Source: Gemmatimonadota bacterium (lineage in GTDB: Bacteria; Gemmatimonadota; Gemmatimonadetes; Longimicrobiales; Gaopeijiaceae). From it: DNA of 53,456 nucleotides. The notes under the pieces are model-generated. The model was not told the origin of the DNA and did no database searches. It saw nothing but the letters and a program-made list of their open reading frames with translations. The stretch spans positions 1 to 53,456 of the forward strand of contig JACQVF010000071.1 in NCBI GenBank assembly GCA_016209885.1. Reading direction: 5' to 3'. How positions within the stretch are numbered: position 1 is the first letter of the stretch; every line of letters starts with the position of its first letter. The position numbers were made by a program, and so were the translations under genes. Of this stretch, positions 27,681 to 35,661 are shown piece after piece.

Positions 27681-28986
27681 GACGACGGCGCTGGAGCTCA
27701 TCGTCGAGAAGCACCGGAAGGCTTTGCGCAGAGGCTTCCGCATATGGCCGGAGCTCTCGTACGGCAAGCCGCCGGCGCTCGGCGACCGGCGCTGGACCGC
27801 GGACCTCATCCTCTCCACCTGGCTACAGGCGGAGACGGGAGAGCTGCCCAGGAACGGGCTCGAGTACCGCTTCGGCGCCTCGGGCGGCGGCTTTGATGTC
27901 CTGGACTTCCAGTTCCTGCCTCCGGGGCGGTGGACGCCTGCATCCGTGGTGATCGACACGTCCATTCCGCTGAACCGGCGGCCCTACGACCCCCGGATCG
28001 ATATCCCGGTCCCGTTCTACGGCGCGGGGATGTCCTACGGCTCCGTCAGCGAGCGCATCATGCTGGCGCGGGCCATGGCGGCGAAGGCCTGGAACACCTT
28101 CACATCCACCGGGGAGGGCGGCTACCCGCCGTCGCTCGCCGCACACAAAGAGCACGTGATCACGCAGATCGCCACCGGGCTGTTCGGCGTCCGGGAGGAG
28201 ACGATCCAGTACGCACGGGTGGTCGAGTTCAAGTACGCGCAGGGCGCGAAGCCTGGGCTGGGCGGCCACCTCCTGGGCGCAAAGACCACCGTGGCGGTGG
28301 CGAAGATGCGAGAGTCGCCGCCCTGGGTGAGCCTCTTCTCACCCTTCCCGTTCCACAGCGTCTACTCCGTCGAGGACCACCGGAAGCATCTGGACTGGGT
28401 GAAGACGGTGAATCCGGATGCGCTCGTCTCGGTGAAGGTCTCGACCCCCACGGACGTGGACATGGTCGCTGTGGGGAGCTACTACGCCGGCGCGCACATT
28501 CTCCAGATCGACGGCGGTTACGGCGGCACCGGGGCCGCGCCCGAGATCGCGAAGAAGATCATCGCCATGCCCATCGAGCTGGCGATCCCCAAGGTGCATC
28601 GCTATCTGCTCGGGGAAGGGATCCGCGACGAGATCGTCGTGCTCGCGAGCGGCGGCATCCGCACTGCGTACGACATCGCGAAGGCGGTAGCGCTGGGCGC
28701 AGACGGCTGTGTCCTGGGCACCGTGGAGCTCGTGGCCCTCGGGTGCACGCGCTGCAGCAACTGCGAGCGCGGGCGCGGCTGCCCCTTCGGCCTCACGACC
28801 ACCGACCCGGAGCTCGAGCGCCTGGTGGACCCCGAGTGGGGCGCCTGGCGTCTCGGCAACCTCTACTCCTCCATCCAGGGGCAGCTCCGGGATATCCTGC
28901 GCCGGCTCGGGCTGCGAAGCATTCGCGAACTGCGCGGGAGGACGGACCTGCTGGTGTACCGCGGCAACGGAGCGCGCGGCGGATGA
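27667..28986 (+). CDS. FMN-binding synthase subunit of a split glutamate synthase (GltB2/MgsC-like)
   Basis: The 439-residue protein is a complete glutamate-synthase central domain. It has PFYGAGMSYGSVSERIMLAR, NTFTSTGEGGYPPSL, KPGLGGHLLGAK, the FMN/substrate segment LQIDGGYGGTGAAPE, VLASGGIRTAYDIAKAVALG, and the 3Fe-4S cysteines in GCTRCSNCERGRGCPFG. In the family this domain makes glutamate from 2-oxoglutarate and channelled ammonia using reduced FMN. Its own glutaminase domain is missing; that is supplied by the next gene, with which it shares an ATGA junction. N-methylglutamate synthases use the same split layout, so the product may not be glutamate. Confidence 0.87.
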   Translation: METAETTALELIVEKHRKALRRGFRIWPELSYGKPPALGDRRWTADLILSTWLQAETGELPRNGLEYRFGASGGGFDVLDFQFLPPGRWTPASVVIDTSIPLNRRPYDPRIDIPVPFYGAGMSYGSVSERIMLARAMAAKAWNTFTSTGEGGYPPSLAAHKEHVITQIATGLFGVREETIQYARVVEFKYAQGAKPGLGGHLLGAKTTVAVAKMRESPPWVSLFSPFPFHSVYSVEDHRKHLDWVKTVNPDALVSVKVSTPTDVDMVAVGSYYAGAHILQIDGGYGGTGAAPEIAKKIIAMPIELAIPKVHRYLLGEGIRDEIVVLASGGIRTAYDIAKAVALGADGCVLGTVELVALGCTRCSNCERGRGCPFGLTTTDPELERLVDPEWGAWRLGNLYSSIQGQLRDILRRLGLRSIRELRGRTDLLVYRGNGARGG

Positions 28987-31655
28987 GCCGGCGGGAGTTC
29001 GCGGAGGCGCTGATCCGCTCCCGCGGCGCCCTGGTGCGCGACGCGAGCGCGCCGGCACCGCGGCGCAAGCAGGAAGCCGAGGGCGGCTGCGGGGTGGTGG
29101 GGATCGCCTGCGAGGAGGCGATCCCGGGGCGCCATCTCCTCAGGGCGCTCGAGCAGATGCGGAACCGCGGGAACGGCAAGGGCGGCGGCATCGCGGCGGT
29201 CGGGCTCATCCCTGAGGACCTGGGTGTGACGCAGGAGCTCCTGGAACGCGACTACCTCCTCGCCATTGCCTACTTGGACCCGAGCGCACGCGATGCGGTC
29301 GAGCGCGAGCACATTGAACCCATCTTCGAAGTAGACCAGGTGGATCGCGTGCCCACCGCCGCGGACGACGGGGAGGAGGAGGACCTCGAGGTTCCGCCTC
29401 CGGAGGTGTACCGCTACTTCGTCCGCGTGCGGACCGATAGAGTCCGCGACTTCCGGGCGCGTCACGGGCTCGGCGAGGACCGCGCGTCCCCGGCGACCGT
29501 GGAGGACGAGATCGTCTACCAGAACAGCGCGCGTCTGAACCGGGAGTGTTACGCCACGGGCGAGAAGCGCGCGTTCGTGCTGTCCCACGGCAAGAACCTG
29601 CTGGTCCTCAAGATGGTGGGGTACGGGGACGACGTGGTGCGGCATTACCGCCTCGAGGACTTCCGCGCCCGCGTGTGGATCGGCCACCACCGCTATCCTA
29701 CGAAGGGGCGGGTCTGGCATCCCGGCGGCGCGCACCCCTTCATCGGGCTGCACGAGGCGCTCGTCCACAATGGCGACTTCGCGAACTACGCCTCCGTCTG
29801 TGAGTATCTGGCGCAGCGGAATATTCGCCCGCTGTTCCTCACGGATACGGAGGTCTCCGTCCTGGTCTTCGATCTCCTCCACCGCGTATACGGCTATCCG
29901 CTCGAGCACGTCATCGAGGCGCTCGCGCCCACGACGGAGCGGGACTTCACGCGGCTGCCCGCGGACAAGCAGCGGATCTATCGCATGCTCCAGACCGTGC
30001 ACCTGCACGGCTCCCCCGACGGCCCGTGGTTCTTCCTGATCGCCCAGTCGGTTCCCGCACAGGGCTTGAACCGGCTCATCGGCATCACGGACACGAGCAT
30101 GCTGCGCCCCCAGGTGTTCGCGCTGCAGCGCGGGCCCGCGAGCATCGGGCTATCGGCCTCGGAGAAGCAGGCCATCGACGCGGTGCTCGAGAGCCTTGCC
30201 CGTGAGGACTCGCGCTTCTGGGGGCGCGCCGACCGCTACTGGAACGCGCGCGGCGGGAGTCACACGGACGGCGGCGCGTTCCTGTTCGAGGTGCAGCCGG
30301 ACGGGAACGGCAAGGCCGGCCGGGCGAAGCTCCTCTGCACGGACAAGTTCGGGCGCCCCGTGGCCGTGCCGAACGGCGCCGGCCATTCCGGGCGCAACAT
30401 CGGGTCGAATCCGGGCCACGGCGCCGCGACGGTCCGAGCGGCAGCCGTTGCGCCCAGCGCCGTCACCGCAGCGGCGCAGGACCCGCAACTCGAAGCGTCC
30501 GCCAGCTCGTTCACGGCGCAGGAGGTCTTCGAGCACGCGGTCGAGCATCTCCCGGAGTGGGGCTACGAAGGAACTGCGGCGTTCCTCGGTGAGCTGGTGC
30601 ACAGGGCCGTCGCTGACGTCGGCCGCGCGCGGGCCTTCGATCTGCTTGCGCTCCTCATGGACCGACGCTATGCGACCGTGCCGCTACGGCGAAGCCGCCT
30701 GCTCTGTCTCGCGGACGATGCGCTCGCGGCACTGGTGGAAACGATCTGCCGCACGCCGTCCGACGGCTACGTGTACGCGAGCGCGGAGTACCGGCGGCGA
30801 GCACCCCATGCCGACGACCAGACCGTGGTGCTGGACGCCCGCGGCTTCGCGCCCGAAGGGCGGCAGTCGCTCGCCCTCGAGATCGTGCGCCTCCGCGCCG
30901 CAGGTTTCAAGAGATTCGTGATCGCCCACGCCCGAGGACACCGCTTCATCGCGAACGGGCTCGGCCGCGAAAGCCGCGGCGTCCGCATCGACGTCTACGG
31001 CTCCCCCGGCGATTACCTCGCCTCCGGGATCGACGGCGCTAAGGTGTTTGTGCACGGGAGCGGGCAGGACCAGCTCGCCCAGATCATGAAGGCAGGAACG
31101 CTGGTCGTGTACGGCGACGTCGGGCAAACCTTCATGTACGGCGCGAAGGGCGGCCGTGCATTCGTCCTGGGCAACGCCGCCGGGCGGCCGCTCATCAACG
31201 CGGTCGGCAGTCCGCGCGTGGTCATCAACGGCACGTGCCTCGACTACCTGGCCGAATCGTTTATGGCGGGCGACCCGCTCGCCGGCGGCGGCTTCGTAAT
31301 CCTGAACGGCATCACCTTGAATGACGATGGCAGCCTCACCGAGCTGGACACCCCGTACCCCGGCGGCAACCTCTTCTCCCTCGCCAGCGGCGGCGCGATC
31401 TACGTTCGCGACCCGCTCGGCGTCGTGAGCGAGGACCAGCTCAACGGCGGCCAGTTCGCCGAGCTGGCCGATGCGGACTGGGCAGCCATCAAGCCCTACC
31501 TCGAGGAGAACGAGCGCCTGTTCGGGATCCTGCTGGAGCGACTCCTCACCGTGGATGGCCGCGTGCTGCCGCCTGAGCGCGTCTACCGGAAGATCCGCCC
31601 CGGCCGGGTTCGCGCGCTGGAGCCGGAAGAGGCGTGGGTGAGAATGCGGGCGTAG
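28983..31655 (+). CDS. Class II glutamine amidotransferase fused to glutamate-synthase GXGXG domain
   Basis: The 890-residue protein starts with an Ntn-type glutaminase whose catalytic Cys is residue 36 in GGCGVVGIACEE, implying removal of a 35-residue propeptide. The segments RVWIGHHRYPTKG and ALVHNGDFANY are typical. From about residue 640 it has the beta-helix GXGXG domain that closes classical GltB (VFVHGSGQDQLAQIMKAG; VVYGDVGQTFMYGAKGGRAF). It lacks the FMN domain, which is encoded by the preceding gene. Together the two genes rebuild a GltB in a permuted order. The stop at 31655 faces the S46 peptidase gene. No NAD(P)H-dependent GltD is present, so ferredoxin or another donor is likely. 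Confidence 0.85.
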   Translation: MSRREFAEALIRSRGALVRDASAPAPRRKQEAEGGCGVVGIACEEAIPGRHLLRALEQMRNRGNGKGGGIAAVGLIPEDLGVTQELLERDYLLAIAYLDPSARDAVEREHIEPIFEVDQVDRVPTAADDGEEEDLEVPPPEVYRYFVRVRTDRVRDFRARHGLGEDRASPATVEDEIVYQNSARLNRECYATGEKRAFVLSHGKNLLVLKMVGYGDDVVRHYRLEDFRARVWIGHHRYPTKGRVWHPGGAHPFIGLHEALVHNGDFANYASVCEYLAQRNIRPLFLTDTEVSVLVFDLLHRVYGYPLEHVIEALAPTTERDFTRLPADKQRIYRMLQTVHLHGSPDGPWFFLIAQSVPAQGLNRLIGITDTSMLRPQVFALQRGPASIGLSASEKQAIDAVLESLAREDSRFWGRADRYWNARGGSHTDGGAFLFEVQPDGNGKAGRAKLLCTDKFGRPVAVPNGAGHSGRNIGSNPGHGAATVRAAAVAPSAVTAAAQDPQLEASASSFTAQEVFEHAVEHLPEWGYEGTAAFLGELVHRAVADVGRARAFDLLALLMDRRYATVPLRRSRLLCLADDALAALVETICRTPSDGYVYASAEYRRRAPHADDQTVVLDARGFAPEGRQSLALEIVRLRAAGFKRFVIAHARGHRFIANGLGRESRGVRIDVYGSPGDYLASGIDGAKVFVHGSGQDQLAQIMKAGTLVVYGDVGQTFMYGAKGGRAFVLGNAAGRPLINAVGSPRVVINGTCLDYLAESFMAGDPLAGGGFVILNGITLNDDGSLTELDTPYPGGNLFSLASGGAIYVRDPLGVVSEDQLNGGQFAELADADWAAIKPYLEENERLFGILLERLLTVDGRVLPPERVYRKIRPGRVRALEPEEAWVRMRA

Positions 31656-31788
31656 ACGCCGGTCACCGACACGAGCCCGGGCCGCCGGCCAACACCGAGG
31701 CAAGAAACGGGACACTCGGTCGGCGCCTCGCCCGGTCGCTCGTGCCTACGCTCCCCCACTGAGGAGGCATGCCCGCATACCCGCTCGC

Positions 31789-34074
31789 CTACCGGGCCGC
31801 CCGGATCCGGTCCGCCTCGGCCTCGCTGGGCGCGAGGCGCTGCGAGGTGAGCTCGAGGACGATGCGATCCGCATCGTAGACTTCGTCCAGCGCCTCCAGG
31901 ATTCCTCGTGCGTCCACCGCCACGGCCCGCGATCGGTCCGGCAGGTAGATGTAGTCGGCCGTGAGGCTCTCGATGTTGCCGTCGAAGACCACGCCCACCA
32001 GCCGCAGCTCGCGGTCCAGCACCGGCGAGCCCGAGTTTCCGCCGATGATGTCCGCCGTCGAGACGAAGTCGAGGGGCGTCGAGCGGTCGAACGTCGCCGG
32101 CGCCTGCCGCCAGCGCCCCGGCAGCTCCCACTCCGACCGGCCCGCGAAGGAGTAATGGCGGTCGTAGAGGCCGTGGAACGTCGTCTTGTACGGCGCGATG
32201 GTTCCGTTGTAGTCGTACCCCTTGACTACACCGTCGGCGATGCGCAGCGAGAACGTCGCGTCCGGTGGCACCGCGGTACCGTAGATCTCGAAGCGCGCCC
32301 GCCCGAGCTCGGCCGCGACCTCCTCCTCCTCCGCGAAGACCTGCGAAACAGTCTGCTGGAATGACTGGAGGCGCGCGAAGTACCCGGCCACCACCCGCAG
32401 AGCCGGATCGTCCGGGCCGAGCGCTCCGCGCTCCAGCGCGGCCGCCGCCCGCGCGGAGTCGGCCAGCACGGACTTCGCCCGTACCTCCGAGGCCGCGCCC
32501 TCCGGCGACCGTCCCTGGAGCACAGCCCGCACGACGTCGCTATCGCGGCCGTAGCTGCGGATCAGGTCCTCGAAAGCGGCCTGCATGAGCCCCTCGTCCA
32601 ATGCCGCCGGCTGGTCCTTCACGGCCAGGAGCTGCTCCTGGATTCCGGAGAGCCTCTCCTCGCCCGCGCTCCGCTCGCGCAGCGAAAGGAGCTGGTAAGC
32701 GAAGAGCGCGCGCCGGAGCGTGGCCGAGGCGTAGTCTTCGCTCGTGAGGGCCAGAAAGGCCCCGAAACCGGGCGCCACCTCCCGCTTCCCCGCCTGCAGT
32801 TCTGCCATGCGGTCGATCAGCGCCCCGTGCTTCTCGCGGCGCTCCGGCCGGCTCTGGAGCGAGTCGTGGAACTGGCGCTCCGCGTCCCGCCGCCGCGCCA
32901 GGATCACGGGGTCACGCAGACCGTCGAGCATGCCAGCATAGGCTTTCTCCGAATTCGTGAGGCTGAAGATCTTGTTGCGGATGTCGAGGGCCTCCGCCTC
33001 GACCGGGTACTCTTTGAGGAACCGCTGCAGCGCCGCCACCCGCGAGCGGATGAACTCCAGCACGCCTTGGTCGCTCACATCGCGGCGGAACTCGAGCTCG
33101 GCCATCGTCTGGAGCCGGCTCGTCGAGCCCGGGTTCCCGATGACGAACACGAGGTCACCATCCTCGACCCCCTCGGGGCTCCACGGGAAGTACGTCTCCG
33201 TCTCCAGTGGCTTGCCGTCCTCGCCGTAGACGCGGAAGAACGAGAAGTCCAGGTCGTAGCGCGGATACGTGAAGTTGTCCGGATCGCCGCCGAAGAAGCC
33301 GATCTGCAGCTCCGGCGCGATCACCAGACGCACGTCCGTGTAGCGGTGGAACACGTAGGCGGAGTACCGGCCGCCGTTGTAGAGGGAGATCATCTCGACC
33401 ACGATCCCGGCCTCCTCCCCGCCCCGCTCGCGGGTACTGCGCTCCTCGATCGCCTCGAGAATCGAGTCCCTGGCCTCGCCGCGCCGCTCTTCCGGGACGC
33501 GCTCCAGTGCGCTGTAGACCTCGTCGGTCACGTCCACGACCGCGAGCAGCTGGTCCGCATGGAACTCCTCCACGCGCCGCTCCTCGTCGAGGCTCGCCGC
33601 ATAGAACCCGCTGTCCAGCAGCTTCTCTCCCGCGTGGGTCACCTTACTCACACCCTCCCGCGCGCAGTGGTGATTCGTGAGAACCAGGCCATAGCGGGAC
33701 ACGAAGGAGGCGGAGCAACCGGGAATCCGCAGCGCGCCCAGGCGTGCGCGCCGGAACCATGAGGTATCCGGAGCGAAGCCGTGCGTCTCCCGCAGGTAAT
33801 CGACAGGCGGGAACTCGAACGTCCACATCTTCCCGTTGTCGTAGCGCCCGGCGCGGATCGTGTCCAGGAGGACGCCTGCCGGCGCCCATGCGGGCGCTGG
33901 CGGCGCCGTCTCCGGGGGACGCGCCGCCGGCCGTGGTGCCGTAGCCGCGGGACCCCCGGCCCGGCCGGCGCCCCCCGCGCAAGCCGCCACGCCCAGGGCG
34001 AGCACCGCGGCGAGCACCGCCGCCTGAAATCCGCGCACCCCGAGGCCGTGCCCCCTACGTCGGTTCCTTCCCAT
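31789..34074 (-). CDS. S46-family serine peptidase lipoprotein (DPP7/DPP11-type dipeptidyl-peptidase)
   Basis: The 761-residue exported protein has a lipoprotein-like signal (LALGVAACAG). A chymotrypsin-fold S46 peptidase follows, with the catalytic His in SFVSRYGLVLTNHHCAREG, the family region GFFGGDPDNFTYPRYDLDF and the catalytic Ser in DIIGGNSGSPVLDRELRL. It cleaves dipeptides from the N-termini of peptides in the periplasm. The residue deciding between DPP7 (hydrophobic) and DPP11 (acidic) specificity cannot be assigned by eye. GGGAGG lies 8 nt before the ATG. It is 46 bp after the lyase stop and may be the last gene of the same transcript. It may supply amino acids as fuel. Confidence 0.92.
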   Translation of the reverse strand: MGRNRRRGHGLGVRGFQAAVLAAVLALGVAACAGGAGRAGGPAATAPRPAARPPETAPPAPAWAPAGVLLDTIRAGRYDNGKMWTFEFPPVDYLRETHGFAPDTSWFRRARLGALRIPGCSASFVSRYGLVLTNHHCAREGVSKVTHAGEKLLDSGFYAASLDEERRVEEFHADQLLAVVDVTDEVYSALERVPEERRGEARDSILEAIEERSTRERGGEEAGIVVEMISLYNGGRYSAYVFHRYTDVRLVIAPELQIGFFGGDPDNFTYPRYDLDFSFFRVYGEDGKPLETETYFPWSPEGVEDGDLVFVIGNPGSTSRLQTMAELEFRRDVSDQGVLEFIRSRVAALQRFLKEYPVEAEALDIRNKIFSLTNSEKAYAGMLDGLRDPVILARRRDAERQFHDSLQSRPERREKHGALIDRMAELQAGKREVAPGFGAFLALTSEDYASATLRRALFAYQLLSLRERSAGEERLSGIQEQLLAVKDQPAALDEGLMQAAFEDLIRSYGRDSDVVRAVLQGRSPEGAASEVRAKSVLADSARAAAALERGALGPDDPALRVVAGYFARLQSFQQTVSQVFAEEEEVAAELGRARFEIYGTAVPPDATFSLRIADGVVKGYDYNGTIAPYKTTFHGLYDRHYSFAGRSEWELPGRWRQAPATFDRSTPLDFVSTADIIGGNSGSPVLDRELRLVGVVFDGNIESLTADYIYLPDRSRAVAVDARGILEALDEVYDADRIVLELTSQRLAPSEAEADRIRAAR

Positions 34075-34119
34075 GCGCTCTCGCCTCCCTGTGGTTTCGA
34101 GGGATTGCCCGCATGCTCT

Positions 34120-35622
34120 TCACGTCACCCTCACCTCCGCCACGCGCTCCCGCAAGCGCCGGTCGGCCGCCTCCAGGCGAGCCACCAGACTCGCCAGACG
34201 GGACCGCTCTTCCTCCAGGCGCTGGCGCCGCTTCTCCAGCATGCGGCGCACCTCCGCCAGCGCGGGTCCGCCAGGGACCGCGTGCGCCTCCACGAAGGCG
34301 CGTGGGTCCAGGGCCTGCTGCACCCAGGCGTCGTCGATCTCGAGCGCGCGGCCGACCACCGCCCGCGCCGATTCGTTCACCAGCTCAGCGTCCACCTGGG
34401 TCGCGTTCAGGCCACGCCGGTACGCCCGGAGCACCGTATCGCCGACGATGCGGTGCGCGCTGCGGTAGGAGAAGCCGAACTGGCGCTGGAGCCTGGCGGC
34501 GAGCTCCGTGCACGAGCCGAACCCCTGGGCCGCATCCTCCCACAGGCGCTCCCGGTGGAAGCGCAGGGTGCCCACCGTGCCGTTCAGCAGGGTGACGGCG
34601 CGAGTGGTGTCCTCGAGGCATTCGATCACAGGGAAGACCGCGCTGTCCTCCACTTCCTTGATGTCCTGAAAGTTCGTGTTGTGGAGGATGGCGTGCACGG
34701 ACGTCATCTGCCCGATCGCCTGTCCGGCCAGCGCGCGAACGTACTCGAACGGATAGGGGTTCTTCTTCTGGGGCATCATGCTGCTGGAGCCGGAGAACTC
34801 GTCGCCGATCTCCACCATCCGGAATTCCCAGGTGTGCCACGTGTAGAGATCCTGGCAGAAGCGGCTCAGCGTGACCAGGAGACCCGCTACCGCCGCCACC
34901 GGCTCCGTAAGGTGCTCCGCGCCGCTCACGCAGTCGATGGTGTTCTCCTTGAAGGAGTCGAACCCCAAGAGGTCGGCCACGAGCTGCCGGTCGACGGGGT
35001 AGGACGTTCCCGCCAGCGCGCCGCAGCCCAGCGTACAGCGGTTCACCGTCCGGTACGCATGATGCAGCCGCTCCGCATCCCGCTCCACCGCGTCTGCGAT
35101 GGCCAGCAGATAGTGGCCTACGGTGGAGATCTGCGCCGGCTGGTAGTGGGTCCACTGCGGCATCACCGTGTCGGCCTCGCGCTCCGCCAGCTCGACGAGC
35201 GTGGCGCGCAGCGCGCTCGTCCGGTCCAGGATCTCGATGAGCTTCGCGCGAACCACGATCCGGGCCAGGGGCTCCGGGCGCGTCCGGCCGATGTTGATGT
35301 TCCCGGCGACCTCCTCTCCCGCCCAATCCGTGAGACGCTTCTCCATGTGCGAGTAGAAGTACTCGTACCGGGGATCGTAGTCCCCGAGCGCCTCGGGACC
35401 CCTGGACTCCAGGTCATCGAGCGCTTCCAAGAGCTTCCGTCCGTCCTCCGCCGCGATGATGCCCGCCGCCACCAGCATGACCGTCCACGCCTTGTTCGTC
35501 GTCACCAGCGGATAGTAGAAGCGCTCGCAACTGAACGCATAGAGCGGCTTCTGGATCGTCTCCGTGAACACCTCCCCCGGAGGCGCTTCGAGACGCTCGC
35601 GAGAGATCGTCTCCTTCGTCAT
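34120..35622 (-). CDS. Argininosuccinate-lyase-like enzyme (fumarase/aspartase superfamily), substrate uncertain
   Basis: The 500-residue protein belongs to the ASL branch: the catalytic-His segment VMPQWTHYQPAQISTVGHYL, TLGCGALAGTSYPVDRQLVA, and the flexible Ser loop EFSGSSSMMPQKKNPYPFEY. Members release fumarate from succinyl-substituted amines. Two features differ from true ArgH: the substrate motif normally reading GRSRNDQ is GRTRPEPLARI, and the Ser loop has an extra residue (SSSMMP instead of SSIMP). True argininosuccinate cleavage is therefore doubtful. GGAGGAGG precedes the ATG. It begins 39 bp after the FAD-subunit gene, on the same strand, and no other arg genes are near. Confidence 0.82.
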   Translation of the reverse strand: MTKETISRERLEAPPGEVFTETIQKPLYAFSCERFYYPLVTTNKAWTVMLVAAGIIAAEDGRKLLEALDDLESRGPEALGDYDPRYEYFYSHMEKRLTDWAGEEVAGNINIGRTRPEPLARIVVRAKLIEILDRTSALRATLVELAEREADTVMPQWTHYQPAQISTVGHYLLAIADAVERDAERLHHAYRTVNRCTLGCGALAGTSYPVDRQLVADLLGFDSFKENTIDCVSGAEHLTEPVAAVAGLLVTLSRFCQDLYTWHTWEFRMVEIGDEFSGSSSMMPQKKNPYPFEYVRALAGQAIGQMTSVHAILHNTNFQDIKEVEDSAVFPVIECLEDTTRAVTLLNGTVGTLRFHRERLWEDAAQGFGSCTELAARLQRQFGFSYRSAHRIVGDTVLRAYRRGLNATQVDAELVNESARAVVGRALEIDDAWVQQALDPRAFVEAHAVPGGPALAEVRRMLEKRRQRLEEERSRLASLVARLEAADRRLRERVAEVRVT

Positions 35623-35661
35623 GGTCCTCCTCCACGTCCCCGCCTGCGATTCCTGCGGCGT

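Noticed and set aside
27930..28982. Upstream extension of the amidotransferase frame
   Set aside because: This part overlaps the synthase gene in another frame and looks random; the ATG at 28983 with the ATGA junction and the CGVVGI motif nearby marks the true start.
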